A stretch of DNA of 64,000 nt, from NCBI GenBank assembly GCA_003155655.1, contig PMDS01000063.1:1-64000 (forward strand), written 5' to 3'. The position numbers and the translations under genes were made by a program. Positions within the stretch are counted from its first letter, which is position 1, and every line of letters begins with the position of its first letter. The DNA is from Melioribacter sp. Its GTDB lineage: Bacteria > Bacteroidota > Ignavibacteria > Ignavibacteriales > Melioribacteraceae. Under the pieces are notes generated by a model. It saw only the letters and a program-made list of their open reading frames with translations. It had not been told where the DNA came from and did no database searches. This document shows, piece by piece, positions 57,014 through 64,000 of this stretch.

Positions 57014-57427
57014 TCATAGAAGATATATTAGCATTATTGTTAAAGAAATAAGAATAATAAAAATGTTTATTAATGAAGACACGAAAAATTTTGACAATGA
57101 AATATTTTTTGACAGAGAATAAATATTCTTTATGCTCACTAAATTTATTATTATAACTACAATTGGAATTGCAATAAATATTAAAATTGCTATATATCCG
57201 TTCTTCTCAGTTAATTCAGTAAGGTTTGAACGCAAAGAATTGTGAGGGACGAATAAACTTTTCATTACAAAAGCCGCAATTATATAGATTGGAATAATTA
57301 TCCACCAAAAACTCAAAGCCGATTTACTTTTTGAATTGATAATCGCTTTAGCCAGCAGATCCTCATGCTTTAAATTATTTATTTCAGGCTTTGACATTCC
57401 GTTTAATATTTCCTCAAAATTTTTCAT
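57014..57427 (-). CDS. Putative membrane anti-sigma partner
   Basis: A 137-residue protein with a cytosolic N-terminus of about 40 residues (NFEEILNGMSKPEINNLKHE) and three hydrophobic segments. Such a layout, encoded 21 bp behind an ECF sigma gene, is typical of membrane anti-sigma factors, but no zinc-binding HxxxCxxC motif is present, so the role is inference from position and topology. ATG 57427 is preferred over TTG 57439. Confidence 0.65.
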   Translation of the reverse strand: MKNFEEILNGMSKPEINNLKHEDLLAKAIINSKSKSALSFWWIIIPIYIIAAFVMKSLFVPHNSLRSNLTELTEKNGYIAILIFIAIPIVVIIINLVSIKNIYSLSKNISLSKFFVSSLINIFIILISLTIMLIYLL

Positions 57428-57448
57428 TTCTAATCTCAATAATACATT

Positions 57449-58009
57449 TCACAAAATTTGGTTGCAGTTTTCCCTAAGTTTTTTTAATCCACGTGATAAT
57501 AGTGATTTCAAGGTTCCCTCTTTAATGCCTAAGATTTCTATTATTTCCGAATTATCTTTTCCCTCAAAATATCTTAACGAAATAACAGTCTGATATTTTA
57601 GAGGAAGTTTTTTCAATGCGTTCATAACAAATAAAAACTGTTCGTGCTTCTGAAGTTCAAGCTCTAATTCTTCCATGTCACTTTGCAGATAATTATTGAA
57701 TGAATTATGGTCATCAAAATGAATCTTTTCAAATAAGGATCTGTTTTTTCTCTCGTTCCGGAAATATAGATTCATTTCATTAGTAGCAATGCGGTAAAGC
57801 CAGACTTTTACTGAAATTCCCCTATAAGAGAAATTGTTTATGTTTTTAAATGCTTTCAAAAAAGTTTCTGAAGCAATATCTGCTGTTTCATCAAAGTTGC
57901 CGGTTCTGCGGAATATATAACCGAAAATCGGTTTGTAATATTGCTTAAAAAATTCTGAAAAAGCCGCCGGGTTATTTTTAATCTTATTTAGTAATTCCAG
58001 TTCATCCAT
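57449..58009 (-). CDS. ECF-type RNA polymerase sigma factor
   Basis: A 186-residue ECF sigma factor: region 2 FFKQYYKPIFGYIFRRTG and DIASETFLKAFKNINNF, with KVWLYRIATNEMNLYFR; region 4 VISLRYFEGKDNSEIIEILG with KEGTLKSLLSRGLKKLRE. It heads a unit with two small membrane proteins. It is not closely alike to the neighbouring sigma gene at 55827-56372; region 4 sequences differ throughout. Confidence 0.92.
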   Translation of the reverse strand: MDELELLNKIKNNPAAFSEFFKQYYKPIFGYIFRRTGNFDETADIASETFLKAFKNINNFSYRGISVKVWLYRIATNEMNLYFRNERKNRSLFEKIHFDDHNSFNNYLQSDMEELELELQKHEQFLFVMNALKKLPLKYQTVISLRYFEGKDNSEIIEILGIKEGTLKSLLSRGLKKLRENCNQIL

Positions 58010-58487
58010 TTAATGATGCTGTCATATATATTTAACCAATAATACAAAAGTTCTAATTTGGTTGCAGAGCTACTGTTACTAAGTCATTAAATTTAGCTTA
58101 AAAGAAAGCTTTTCCGTTGGTAAAAAATTCATAATTGGACTGAAATTCAGAGACGAAGATTATTACAGGTCAAGGTTTCGCCGAAGCCCCAAAGGGATTC
58201 CTGCGGAAGCATCTCTTTGGGAGATGACCTGAAGGAAAAAATGGAATTGCAGCAAATTTGGCTGAAAAATTATATCTCATATTCCCCTTTACCGATGGGC
58301 ACGCTATTTTATATTAACTGTTCTGTACTTACCCGAGTAGCTGAATAAAATCTTCGTATCAATTCAGATAATAATTCAAGCAACTTATGTTGAACATTTA
58401 CACCAAATGAAGTGTTAATATATTAATAACACTAGTACTTTTGTATTAAAAACCAGATAATTGCACAAGTATGAAAGAGGCTCAACA
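58010..58487. other. Intergenic region before the polyketide operon
   Basis: No gene. It contains one copy of a hairpin-forming direct repeat (58142-58233) and presumably the divergent promoters of the sigma and polyketide synthase genes. Confidence 0.5.
58142..58233 (+). repeat. Hairpin-forming dispersed repeat, copy 1
   Basis: Aligns along its length with 62357-62452 in the same orientation, including 31 identical bases (58180-58210 versus 62395-62425). CAGGTCA (58166-58172) pairs with TGACCTG (58225-58231), and CCCAAAGGGA (58188-58197) pairs with TCTCTTTGGG (58212-58221) apart from one G-T wobble, so the unit can fold into a long stem. Confidence 0.9.
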
Positions 58488-59585
58488 TTGTTAATAGATA
58501 TAGCCACAGCATCCCCTCCTTATAAAGTAATGCAAAAAAAGGCAACTGAAGAATTGAAAAAAAGGATGGAGGGCCGTCCGGCAATAGCGCGGCTGATTGA
58601 CTCCGCATCAACTCACTCCGGAATTGAAACAAGATATTTTGTTGTACCCGATGGAATTGATTCTGCAGAAGACAAATTCTTCAGCAAAGATGGCAATTAC
58701 ATTAGGCCCGGTACAAAATCGAGAATGATGGAGTATGAAAGATGGTCGAATAAGTTAACGTTAGAAGCAGCTCAAAAAGTTTTATCAGATAACGCAATTA
58801 ACCCGGAGACTATCGGCAGATTAATAACAATTTCTTGTACGGGATTTTTCGCCCCTGGGTTGGATTATCATTTAATAAACAAACTCAAGCTGCCGGGTAA
58901 TATTAAAAGAACTCAGATTGGTTTTATGGGATGCGCCGCATCATTGATCGGTTTTAATTCCGTTCTTGAAGCAATTAATAGCACACGTGACGGTGAAGAA
59001 ATAAATTTGCTTTTAGTATCCGTGGAGTTATGCAGCCTTCATTTACAAACCGAACCTACAAAAGACAATATTCTTGCAAACATGATTTTCGCAGACGGCG
59101 CTGCGGCTGCGCTATTTTCTAATTCTCCTTCATTAAAATCTAAAGCTTCTTTGAATATTATCTCTACCCGGTCAATCCTGTTTGAAGATTCGGCAGAATT
59201 TATGGGGTGGAAAATCGGCGACTTTGGCTTTGAGATGTTACTCTCTTCCGAACTTCCGAAAATTATTTTTGAACAAGCTGTTCCGGCATTGAAAGAAATA
59301 TTTGACAACATGGGAATAAAGAAAGAAGAAATTAAACATTGGGCGCTTCACCCCGGAGGCAGAGCGATTTTGGATTCGCTTCAGCAGGGACTTGAATTAA
59401 CCGATGAGGAAATGAAGCCTTCCAGAGATGTTCTTAAGAATTTCGGTAACATGTCTTCAGCGTCCATCTTATTCGTTTTGAAAGAAATTCTTCAGACGAG
59501 AACAATAAACCAAAACGATCTTTGCTGTGCTGTTGCATTCGGGCCGGGGCTTAGTATGGAAGTCGCATTGCTTAATGGCGTTTAA
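58488..59585 (+). CDS. Type III polyketide synthase
   Basis: A 365-residue chalcone-synthase-like enzyme that extends an acyl-CoA with malonyl-CoA units, often to alkylresorcinols or alkylpyrones. The triad is Cys about 117 (LITISCTGFFAPG), His about 288 (HWALHPGGRAILD) and Asn about 321 (NFGNMSSAS). GFMGCAASLIGFN is another family motif. The start used is TTG 58488 with GAGG seven bases before it; TTG 58461 would add nine residues and has no ribosome site. It overlaps the methyltransferase start by one base (TAATG), so translation is coupled. Confidence 0.93.
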   Translation: MLIDIATASPPYKVMQKKATEELKKRMEGRPAIARLIDSASTHSGIETRYFVVPDGIDSAEDKFFSKDGNYIRPGTKSRMMEYERWSNKLTLEAAQKVLSDNAINPETIGRLITISCTGFFAPGLDYHLINKLKLPGNIKRTQIGFMGCAASLIGFNSVLEAINSTRDGEEINLLLVSVELCSLHLQTEPTKDNILANMIFADGAAAALFSNSPSLKSKASLNIISTRSILFEDSAEFMGWKIGDFGFEMLLSSELPKIIFEQAVPALKEIFDNMGIKKEEIKHWALHPGGRAILDSLQQGLELTDEEMKPSRDVLKNFGNMSSASILFVLKEILQTRTINQNDLCCAVAFGPGLSMEVALLNGV

Positions 59586-60265
59586 TGTTTAAACAAAGAA
59601 GCTATCAAAAAGAAATAATGGATGACTTTTCAATAACCGACAATAGGATTAAAACAGCGCTGATTGAACTGGAAATAATTAATAAGTATTTGGGCGGAAG
59701 ATCTACAAGCAGAAAAGGTCTGGAAATAATATCGCAAAAATTTAATTCCGGGGAAAAAATTAAGATTCTCGATGTAGGTTCCGGCGGATCAGATAATTTT
59801 AAATGTTATGAAAATAACGGCAGAATGATCCACGTTACAAGCCTAGATATAAATAAGGGGGTATGCAGATACGTTAAAGGAGATGGAACATTCACTAATG
59901 TTGTTTGCGGTAATGCTCTAAGTATTCCATTCAAAGAAACGAGTTTCGATATCGTTCACGTATCGCTTTTCCTTCATCACTTCAACGAAGTAGAAATAAT
60001 CAATTTGATGCAGAGCCTTATGAAAATCTCATGTTACGGAATAATTGTAAACGATCTTCGACGCTCGGTATTTGCATACGCTGGCATTAAGTTTTTAACA
60101 TTTTTGTTCTCTAAAAGCGAGATGGTAAAAAATGACGGACCGATCTCCGTAAAAAGAGGTTTTCTTAAATACGAATTGAAAGAATTATTTTCCTGCCTTA
60201 ATTTTTCTTTCATTACAATTAATTACCGTTGGGCTTTCAGGTGGCTCGCGGTCATTATTAAATAA
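59585..60265 (+). CDS. Class I SAM-dependent methyltransferase
   Basis: A 226-residue methyltransferase. Motif I is IKILDVGSGGSDNFK, acidic motif II LDINKG, and the later motif FDIVHVSLFLHHFNEVEI. It probably methylates the aromatic polyketide or a quinone intermediate made by the adjacent enzymes. It begins at the last base of the polyketide synthase stop codon and ends three bases before the flavoprotein start. In the Streptomyces srs-type clusters the methyltransferase belongs to a different (membrane) family, so this is a functional rather than a sequence analogue. Confidence 0.9.
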   Translation: MFKQRSYQKEIMDDFSITDNRIKTALIELEIINKYLGGRSTSRKGLEIISQKFNSGEKIKILDVGSGGSDNFKCYENNGRMIHVTSLDINKGVCRYVKGDGTFTNVVCGNALSIPFKETSFDIVHVSLFLHHFNEVEIINLMQSLMKISCYGIIVNDLRRSVFAYAGIKFLTFLFSKSEMVKNDGPISVKRGFLKYELKELFSCLNFSFITINYRWAFRWLAVIIK

Positions 60266-60268
60266 TTT

Positions 60269-61408
60269 ATGGAAAAATTCGATGCTGCAATAATTGGAGG
60301 AGGTCCAGCCGGTTCAACAGCGGCGTTGTATCTTCATAAACAAGGCTTCAATGTTTGTCTAATCGAAAAGAAAACTTTTCCACGCGAAACTCTATGTGGT
60401 GAGTTTTTGTCCCAAGAAGTAAGTAATTCACTTATAAATTTAGATCTCTTTGAAGGATTCTTAAGCCTGGATCCAAATCCAATTACCAACTTCAAATTCT
60501 ATGATGACAACAACGACCCCATTCAAACAGAATTAAAATTTACTGCATACGGAATTAAACGCGGAACATTCGACAATTATTTGCTAAGCGCCGTCAAGAA
60601 TAAAGGCATTAAAGTATTTCAACCTGGCGAGGTTAGAGAAATTATTCATGGTAACGGATTGATCACTCTTGTTATAGATAACGGATATTCGCCGCAAAAA
60701 ATATTTTGTGATAAGGTTATTGCCGCCTATGGCAAACAAAATATTCTTGATAAAAAACTCAATCGGGATTTTACATCTAATAAATCATTTCTAAACGGTA
60801 TCAAATTCCATATCGATGAATCTTTATTTAATGTATTGGAAAAGGATACAATCCAAATTTTCGTTTCAAAAGGAATTTACTGCGGAGTAAATTTCGTTGG
60901 CGATAAAAAGGTAACCGTCTGTTTTCTCGAAAACCGCCGGAAGATCCAATATAATCCCAGAAACCAAATAAAATATTTAATGGAGGCGAACAAGAATTTC
61001 AGACTACTTTTTACTAAGGAAATTATTAGCGCTATAGACGATCTGCCGCCATACGGTACAGGCAATATTTATTTCGGGAAAAAGGACTTGGTAAGAGAAG
61101 GAGTTTATTTTATTGGAGATTCCTCGGCTGTGATTGCTCCTTTTGCCGGAGACGGGATCGGAATAGCAATGCAAAGTGCAAAGTTGATATCCGATATTTT
61201 TGAAAAGCAAAGATCTAACAATCTCAATAATATTCAAACAGAGTTATTTTATATACAAGAATGGAAAAAATTATTCAAGAAACGGCTTTTAATAGCGAAG
61301 TCCGTCCAAAATATAATTATGAACAACTCTTTCCGGGGAATCGGTTATAAGATTATCCGAACATTTCCTGGATTACTTGGATACATTATTCGGGCAACCA
61401 GGGGTTGA
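60269..61408 (+). CDS. FAD-dependent oxidoreductase, geranylgeranyl reductase/hydroxylase-like
   Basis: A 379-residue flavoprotein. The FAD motif is AAIIGGGPAGSTAALYL, and the second conserved element is YFIGDSSAVIAPFAGDGIGIA. The family includes geranylgeranyl reductases and aromatic hydroxylases; with a type III polyketide synthase it most plausibly hydroxylates the resorcinol ring to a quinol, as the flavoprotein does in alkylresorcinol quinone pathways. Third gene of the operon; it follows the methyltransferase stop by three bases. Confidence 0.9.
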   Translation: MEKFDAAIIGGGPAGSTAALYLHKQGFNVCLIEKKTFPRETLCGEFLSQEVSNSLINLDLFEGFLSLDPNPITNFKFYDDNNDPIQTELKFTAYGIKRGTFDNYLLSAVKNKGIKVFQPGEVREIIHGNGLITLVIDNGYSPQKIFCDKVIAAYGKQNILDKKLNRDFTSNKSFLNGIKFHIDESLFNVLEKDTIQIFVSKGIYCGVNFVGDKKVTVCFLENRRKIQYNPRNQIKYLMEANKNFRLLFTKEIISAIDDLPPYGTGNIYFGKKDLVREGVYFIGDSSAVIAPFAGDGIGIAMQSAKLISDIFEKQRSNNLNNIQTELFYIQEWKKLFKKRLLIAKSVQNIIMNNSFRGIGYKIIRTFPGLLGYIIRATRG

Positions 61409-61563
61409 AAATCGATTCGGGATGTATCTCGTATAATATTTTTTGAAACCGTAGTGACCTTTTTACCACTATCTTAAATTATTCCAACCGGAAATTCACA
61501 TTCAGGTTGATATTATCGAGGGTCAAAATCCGAAAAACTGACCGGGTGAAAAAGCCCACCTTT

Positions 61564-62217
61564 CTAATGAAAATTTTTCGCTTTGTTTAAAACATCAGAA
61601 AATATTTTATTACCTAATTTTAATAAAGGATAAATAAGTATTGGAGTGAATTTTGCAAAAAATGGGTTTAAGAATGAGAGAGAAACAGCAAAAAGGAAAA
61701 TGACCGGAACTATTGTTGCTCTGAAAGTAAAATAATTTAATAAACGATGGTCTTTAAGAACTTCAGATAGATTTTTTTTCATAGAGCCCACATAACGCCA
61801 GAGATACAAATTAAAAATTCCTGAAGCAATTACATTAAAGCAATATATAATGAACGCAAGATTTACCCTTACATTTTCACTGTATAATGCGCTGCTAAAC
61901 GGCATGGTAACAATTGTCAATAAAAAGAAGATATTTATCCATAAAAGTTTTTGATCGTAATTTTCAACATATCCAAAAAGTTTATGATGAGTTACCCAAT
62001 ACTGCCCGATCAGTAGAAAACTGATAAAGAATCCTATAAACTTGGGAATCATGCTTAACAAGGAATTCAATAAAGTTGAATCAAGCAGATCTTCTGCATG
62101 CGGTGCTTTTATTTCAATAACCAGTAGAGTAATAGCGATGGCAAAAACTGCATCGCTGAAAAATATTACTCTTTCCAGTTGAAGTTCTTTTTTATGTTTG
62201 GGCAGCAGATTATCCAA
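61564..62217 (-). CDS. TMEM175-family potassium channel protein (DUF1211)
   Basis: A 217-residue membrane protein with about six helices. The first helix carries the family signature RVIFFSDAVFAIAITLLVIEI, whose FSD motif forms the selectivity region of TMEM175-type K+ channels. Bacterial homologs form tetrameric K+-permeable channels. Start is TTG 62217 with AAGG seven bases upstream. It is convergent to the polyketide operon, with the second copy of the repeat lying 140 bases ahead of it. Confidence 0.88.
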   Translation of the reverse strand: MDNLLPKHKKELQLERVIFFSDAVFAIAITLLVIEIKAPHAEDLLDSTLLNSLLSMIPKFIGFFISFLLIGQYWVTHHKLFGYVENYDQKLLWINIFFLLTIVTMPFSSALYSENVRVNLAFIIYCFNVIASGIFNLYLWRYVGSMKKNLSEVLKDHRLLNYFTFRATIVPVIFLFAVSLSFLNPFFAKFTPILIYPLLKLGNKIFSDVLNKAKNFH

Positions 62218-62522
62218 GTTTAGACCTTGCCTTTACAATGTTATTGAAAACCGAATAAGGTAATCATTTAATCTGATTTTTTGCCTTCAGCTATAATTAG
62301 ATAACGAAATACTTTTATGTAAAGTTTCCACGTTGTGAGGAAATTCTTGGTCGGCCAGAAATTTAGTGACTAAGATTATTACGGGTCAAGGTCCCGCCGA
62401 AGCCCCAAAGGGATTCCTGCGGAAGCGTCACTTCGGGAGAAGCCCTGACCCGGCGAAAATTTTTTATTTCAAAAACTACAGCTTATTTCAGTGTTCCGTT
62501 TGAGATTAAAATTTTACCAAAA
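62218..62522. other. Intergenic region around repeat copy 2
   Basis: No gene. Holds the second copy of the hairpin-forming repeat; the promoter of the TMEM175 gene must lie at its left edge, but no clear motif can be assigned. Confidence 0.5.
62357..62452 (+). repeat. Hairpin-forming dispersed repeat, copy 2
   Basis: Second copy of 58142-58233, same orientation. The outer arms here are CGGGTCA (62381-62387) and TGACCCG (62445-62451): relative to copy 1 the second A-T pair has become G-C on both sides, a compensatory change that keeps the stem. The inner stem is less well kept (two mismatches). Confidence 0.9.
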
Positions 62523-63800
62523 CTATTTTATGTATTTTTCGAAAAAAGTTCTATTAATTACACTTCCCTTTATAAAGCTAACACCGTCGGGATATATCAA
62601 AATGTTAGTCGGGTAACTTATAATTTTAAATTGATTTATTATTTCTTTGGAAAGAAAAGTATTTGTCCAGATTATGTTTTTTTCATTAATAAGTTTTTTA
62701 GCTTTCGATAGATCAACTACTTTGAGCGCACCAAGAAAAGCCACTTTGGATTTATTTTCTTCGTAAGCAAGTTTTAATTCCTCGATCTCATTTATGCATG
62801 GATGACACCATTCTCCCCATATATTTAACAGAAGATATTTGCCTCTGAAAGAAGATAGATCTATTTCTTCACCATTGAGTGAAACCAGTTTATTTTTCCA
62901 AAAGTCATTGCTCAGAATATTATTTTTTAAATGATTGTTAAATTCCTCTTGAACCCAGTTTAGATAATGAGAAGTCGGTTCTTCCTTCGTTTCTTCTATA
63001 ACAAAATACTTACCATATTTATCAACTTCAGTTAGTTTATAATTTTTCTTATCAATAGTAAAGATATCATCCAGGGAAAAAACGTTTGATGGAATATCAA
63101 GATTCAGCTTCCCGGATTTGTTCAGGTCTATTATTAATAAATCCCGCACATCATTAAAGCTGCCGTTATTATTATAATCAAAGAGCCCTACTAAATAAGA
63201 GGATGGACCTATATTAAGATTTCCTTTCTTCAGTGTTATTCTATAATCAAAGTAAAATGATCTACTTTTACCATTATAGTTGAAGTCATCACTGTATATT
63301 TTTGCCAATGGAAGAAACTTGGGAATAATATTTCCTTCCTGATCAATAAAAGAAGCTTTAAGAGAATCCGGCAAATCAGGTTTACGAAATAATGCAAGCT
63401 TAAGTTTCTGGTTTTTATCTTTTTCAGAAACAATATCTATGTTGATAGAATCTTTATTCAGAGGGAATATGATCGGATCACCATCGTTGGATAGATCATT
63501 GTCGTTGTTTTTATCCACATACAATAAATCTTCGTCTTTAAACTGGTAAACGAGTACTGAAATCTTCTCATCACGATCAGTATCCCAACTATGGAATAAA
63601 TCAAAATATTTCTTTGGACAAGAAATTTCATTATTAACTGATTTGGGCAAAACTAATTTTTCACTTGCATAATTTGAAAGTACTACTAAATGAACCGGAT
63701 CTTCTTCAAGTTTTGTTAATGTGTTTAGATATACTTTAACTGGTTGAGAGAAAATGTTTGATACAAATACAAGAATGATAAGAAAATATTTCTTTGACAT
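62523..63800 (-). CDS. TlpA-like thioredoxin-fold protein, exported
   Basis: A 425-residue periplasmic or surface protein with signal peptide (FLIILVFVSNIFS). About 270 residues of uncharacterised beta-rich sequence contain several calcium-site-like Asp/Asn stretches (DTDRDEKIS, NNDNDLSNDGDP, DYNNNGSFNDV). A TlpA/ResA thioredoxin domain follows from about residue 300: active site WGEWCHPCINEIEEL and cis-Pro ISYPTNILIYPDG. It should reduce disulfides outside the cytosol. Monocistronic as far as the window shows. Confidence 0.9.
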   Translation of the reverse strand: MSKKYFLIILVFVSNIFSQPVKVYLNTLTKLEEDPVHLVVLSNYASEKLVLPKSVNNEISCPKKYFDLFHSWDTDRDEKISVLVYQFKDEDLLYVDKNNDNDLSNDGDPIIFPLNKDSINIDIVSEKDKNQKLKLALFRKPDLPDSLKASFIDQEGNIIPKFLPLAKIYSDDFNYNGKSRSFYFDYRITLKKGNLNIGPSSYLVGLFDYNNNGSFNDVRDLLIIDLNKSGKLNLDIPSNVFSLDDIFTIDKKNYKLTEVDKYGKYFVIEETKEEPTSHYLNWVQEEFNNHLKNNILSNDFWKNKLVSLNGEEIDLSSFRGKYLLLNIWGEWCHPCINEIEELKLAYEENKSKVAFLGALKVVDLSKAKKLINEKNIIWTNTFLSKEIINQFKIISYPTNILIYPDGVSFIKGSVINRTFFEKYIK

Positions 63801-63932
63801 AATACTACCTCATTTGTTTGAAGAATAGTATAATGTATCATCCATGTGACCTCTTTTTTTTGTATAACTTAGTTTTTTAGTAGCGAAATATAATCCCACT
63901 CAAAGTTAAAAAAAAAGGTATTTAAGATGCAT

Positions 63933-63961
63933 CTGCCTGCGCCTGTGCTTCTGCAGACAGG
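63933..63961. repeat. Imperfect palindromic repeat near the right edge
   Basis: CTGCCTGCGCCTGTGC followed by TTCTGCAGACAGG folds with CCTGT (63942-63946) against ACAGG (63957-63961). It resembles, but does not match, the CCTGCC/GGCAGG palindrome in the GH18 gene; both belong to the loosely defined CCTGNC repeat style. The last 40 bases of the window hold nothing recognisable. Confidence 0.55.
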
Positions 63962-64000
63962 TAACAATCTCTTAGAACTCATCTCGATACGTTTTGGTTT

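Noticed and set aside
58142-62452. Composite transposon interpretation of the repeat-bracketed polyketide region
   Set aside because: Neither repeat encodes a transposase, no target-site duplication is visible at the outer ends, and the repeats look structural; only deletion or recombination potential can be claimed.

Overview
This AT-rich 64 kb window is chromosomal DNA from a member of the Bacteroidota/Chlorobi group, most likely an Ignavibacteria-like lineage. The main pointers are a secreted glycosidase ending in a YQNYPNPFNPST-type type IX secretion sorting tail, Chlorobi/Bacteroidota-style heme and glutamate synthase genes, ECF sigma factors without close partners, and dispersed palindromic repeats like those common in environmental genomes of this group. 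I see no rRNA, tRNA, CRISPR array, phage or transposase gene. The assignment is inference from protein flavour, not from a marker gene.

Layout. 0-9.8 kb is a heme biosynthesis region (hemH, hemG, hemB, hemL) interspersed with an M3 peptidase, an MFS exporter, a thioesterase and a small cupin. An IVS-like element (a broken four-helix-bundle gene between inverted repeats) sits between hemG and hemB and abuts the hemG stop codon. 9.8-16.7 kb carries two tandem bacteriohemerythrins, a PflX-like radical SAM protein, two single-domain response regulators, a long-chain acyl-CoA synthetase, a small outer-membrane protein, and a decayed 0.9 kb gap. 16.7-20.4 kb is a cytochrome c maturation operon ccmC-ccmD-ccmE-ccmF whose CcmE has a CxxxY rather than HxxxY heme-binding motif; the 56-residue ccmD is easily missed. 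20.6-24.2 kb holds a SpoIIE/RsbU-type phosphatase, a Sel1-repeat protein and an RsbW-like kinase, parts of a partner-switching circuit. 24.2-28 kb has a T9SS-exported GH18 protein, a GNAT-like protein and MsrA. 28.2-34.2 kb is gltBD.

34.5-42.2 kb is carbohydrate and transport related: GH27 alpha-galactosidase, GH3 beta-glucosidase, a GT87-like membrane glycosyltransferase, and an Nramp transporter fused to a universal stress domain. 42.4-50 kb contains a YCF48-like propeller lipoprotein, a CPBP protease, a MarR regulator with a clear palindromic operator in front of a cysteine-synthase-like gene, and a nitric oxide module (quinol-dependent NO reductase plus the Ric/ScdA iron-sulfur repair protein). 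50-53.7 kb has a YncE-like propeller, an AraC regulator and an aldo/keto reductase; an exact 15-bp sequence occurs just before the AraC gene and again at its stop codon, ahead of the reductase.

53.7-58 kb is two adjacent ECF-sigma units, one driving a small membrane protein and a DrrAB-type ABC exporter, the other two small membrane proteins. 58.4-61.4 kb is a compact type III polyketide synthase / methyltransferase / flavoprotein operon resembling phenolic-lipid (alkylresorcinol quinone) clusters. It and a neighbouring TMEM175-type channel gene lie between two direct copies of a roughly 95-bp hairpin-forming repeat with a compensatory base change. The window closes with a TlpA-like thioredoxin protein. 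The most promising less-described items are the polyketide cassette with its flanking repeats, the IVS-like element at hemG, the palindrome-derived peptide inserted in the T9SS tail, and the AraC direct repeats.
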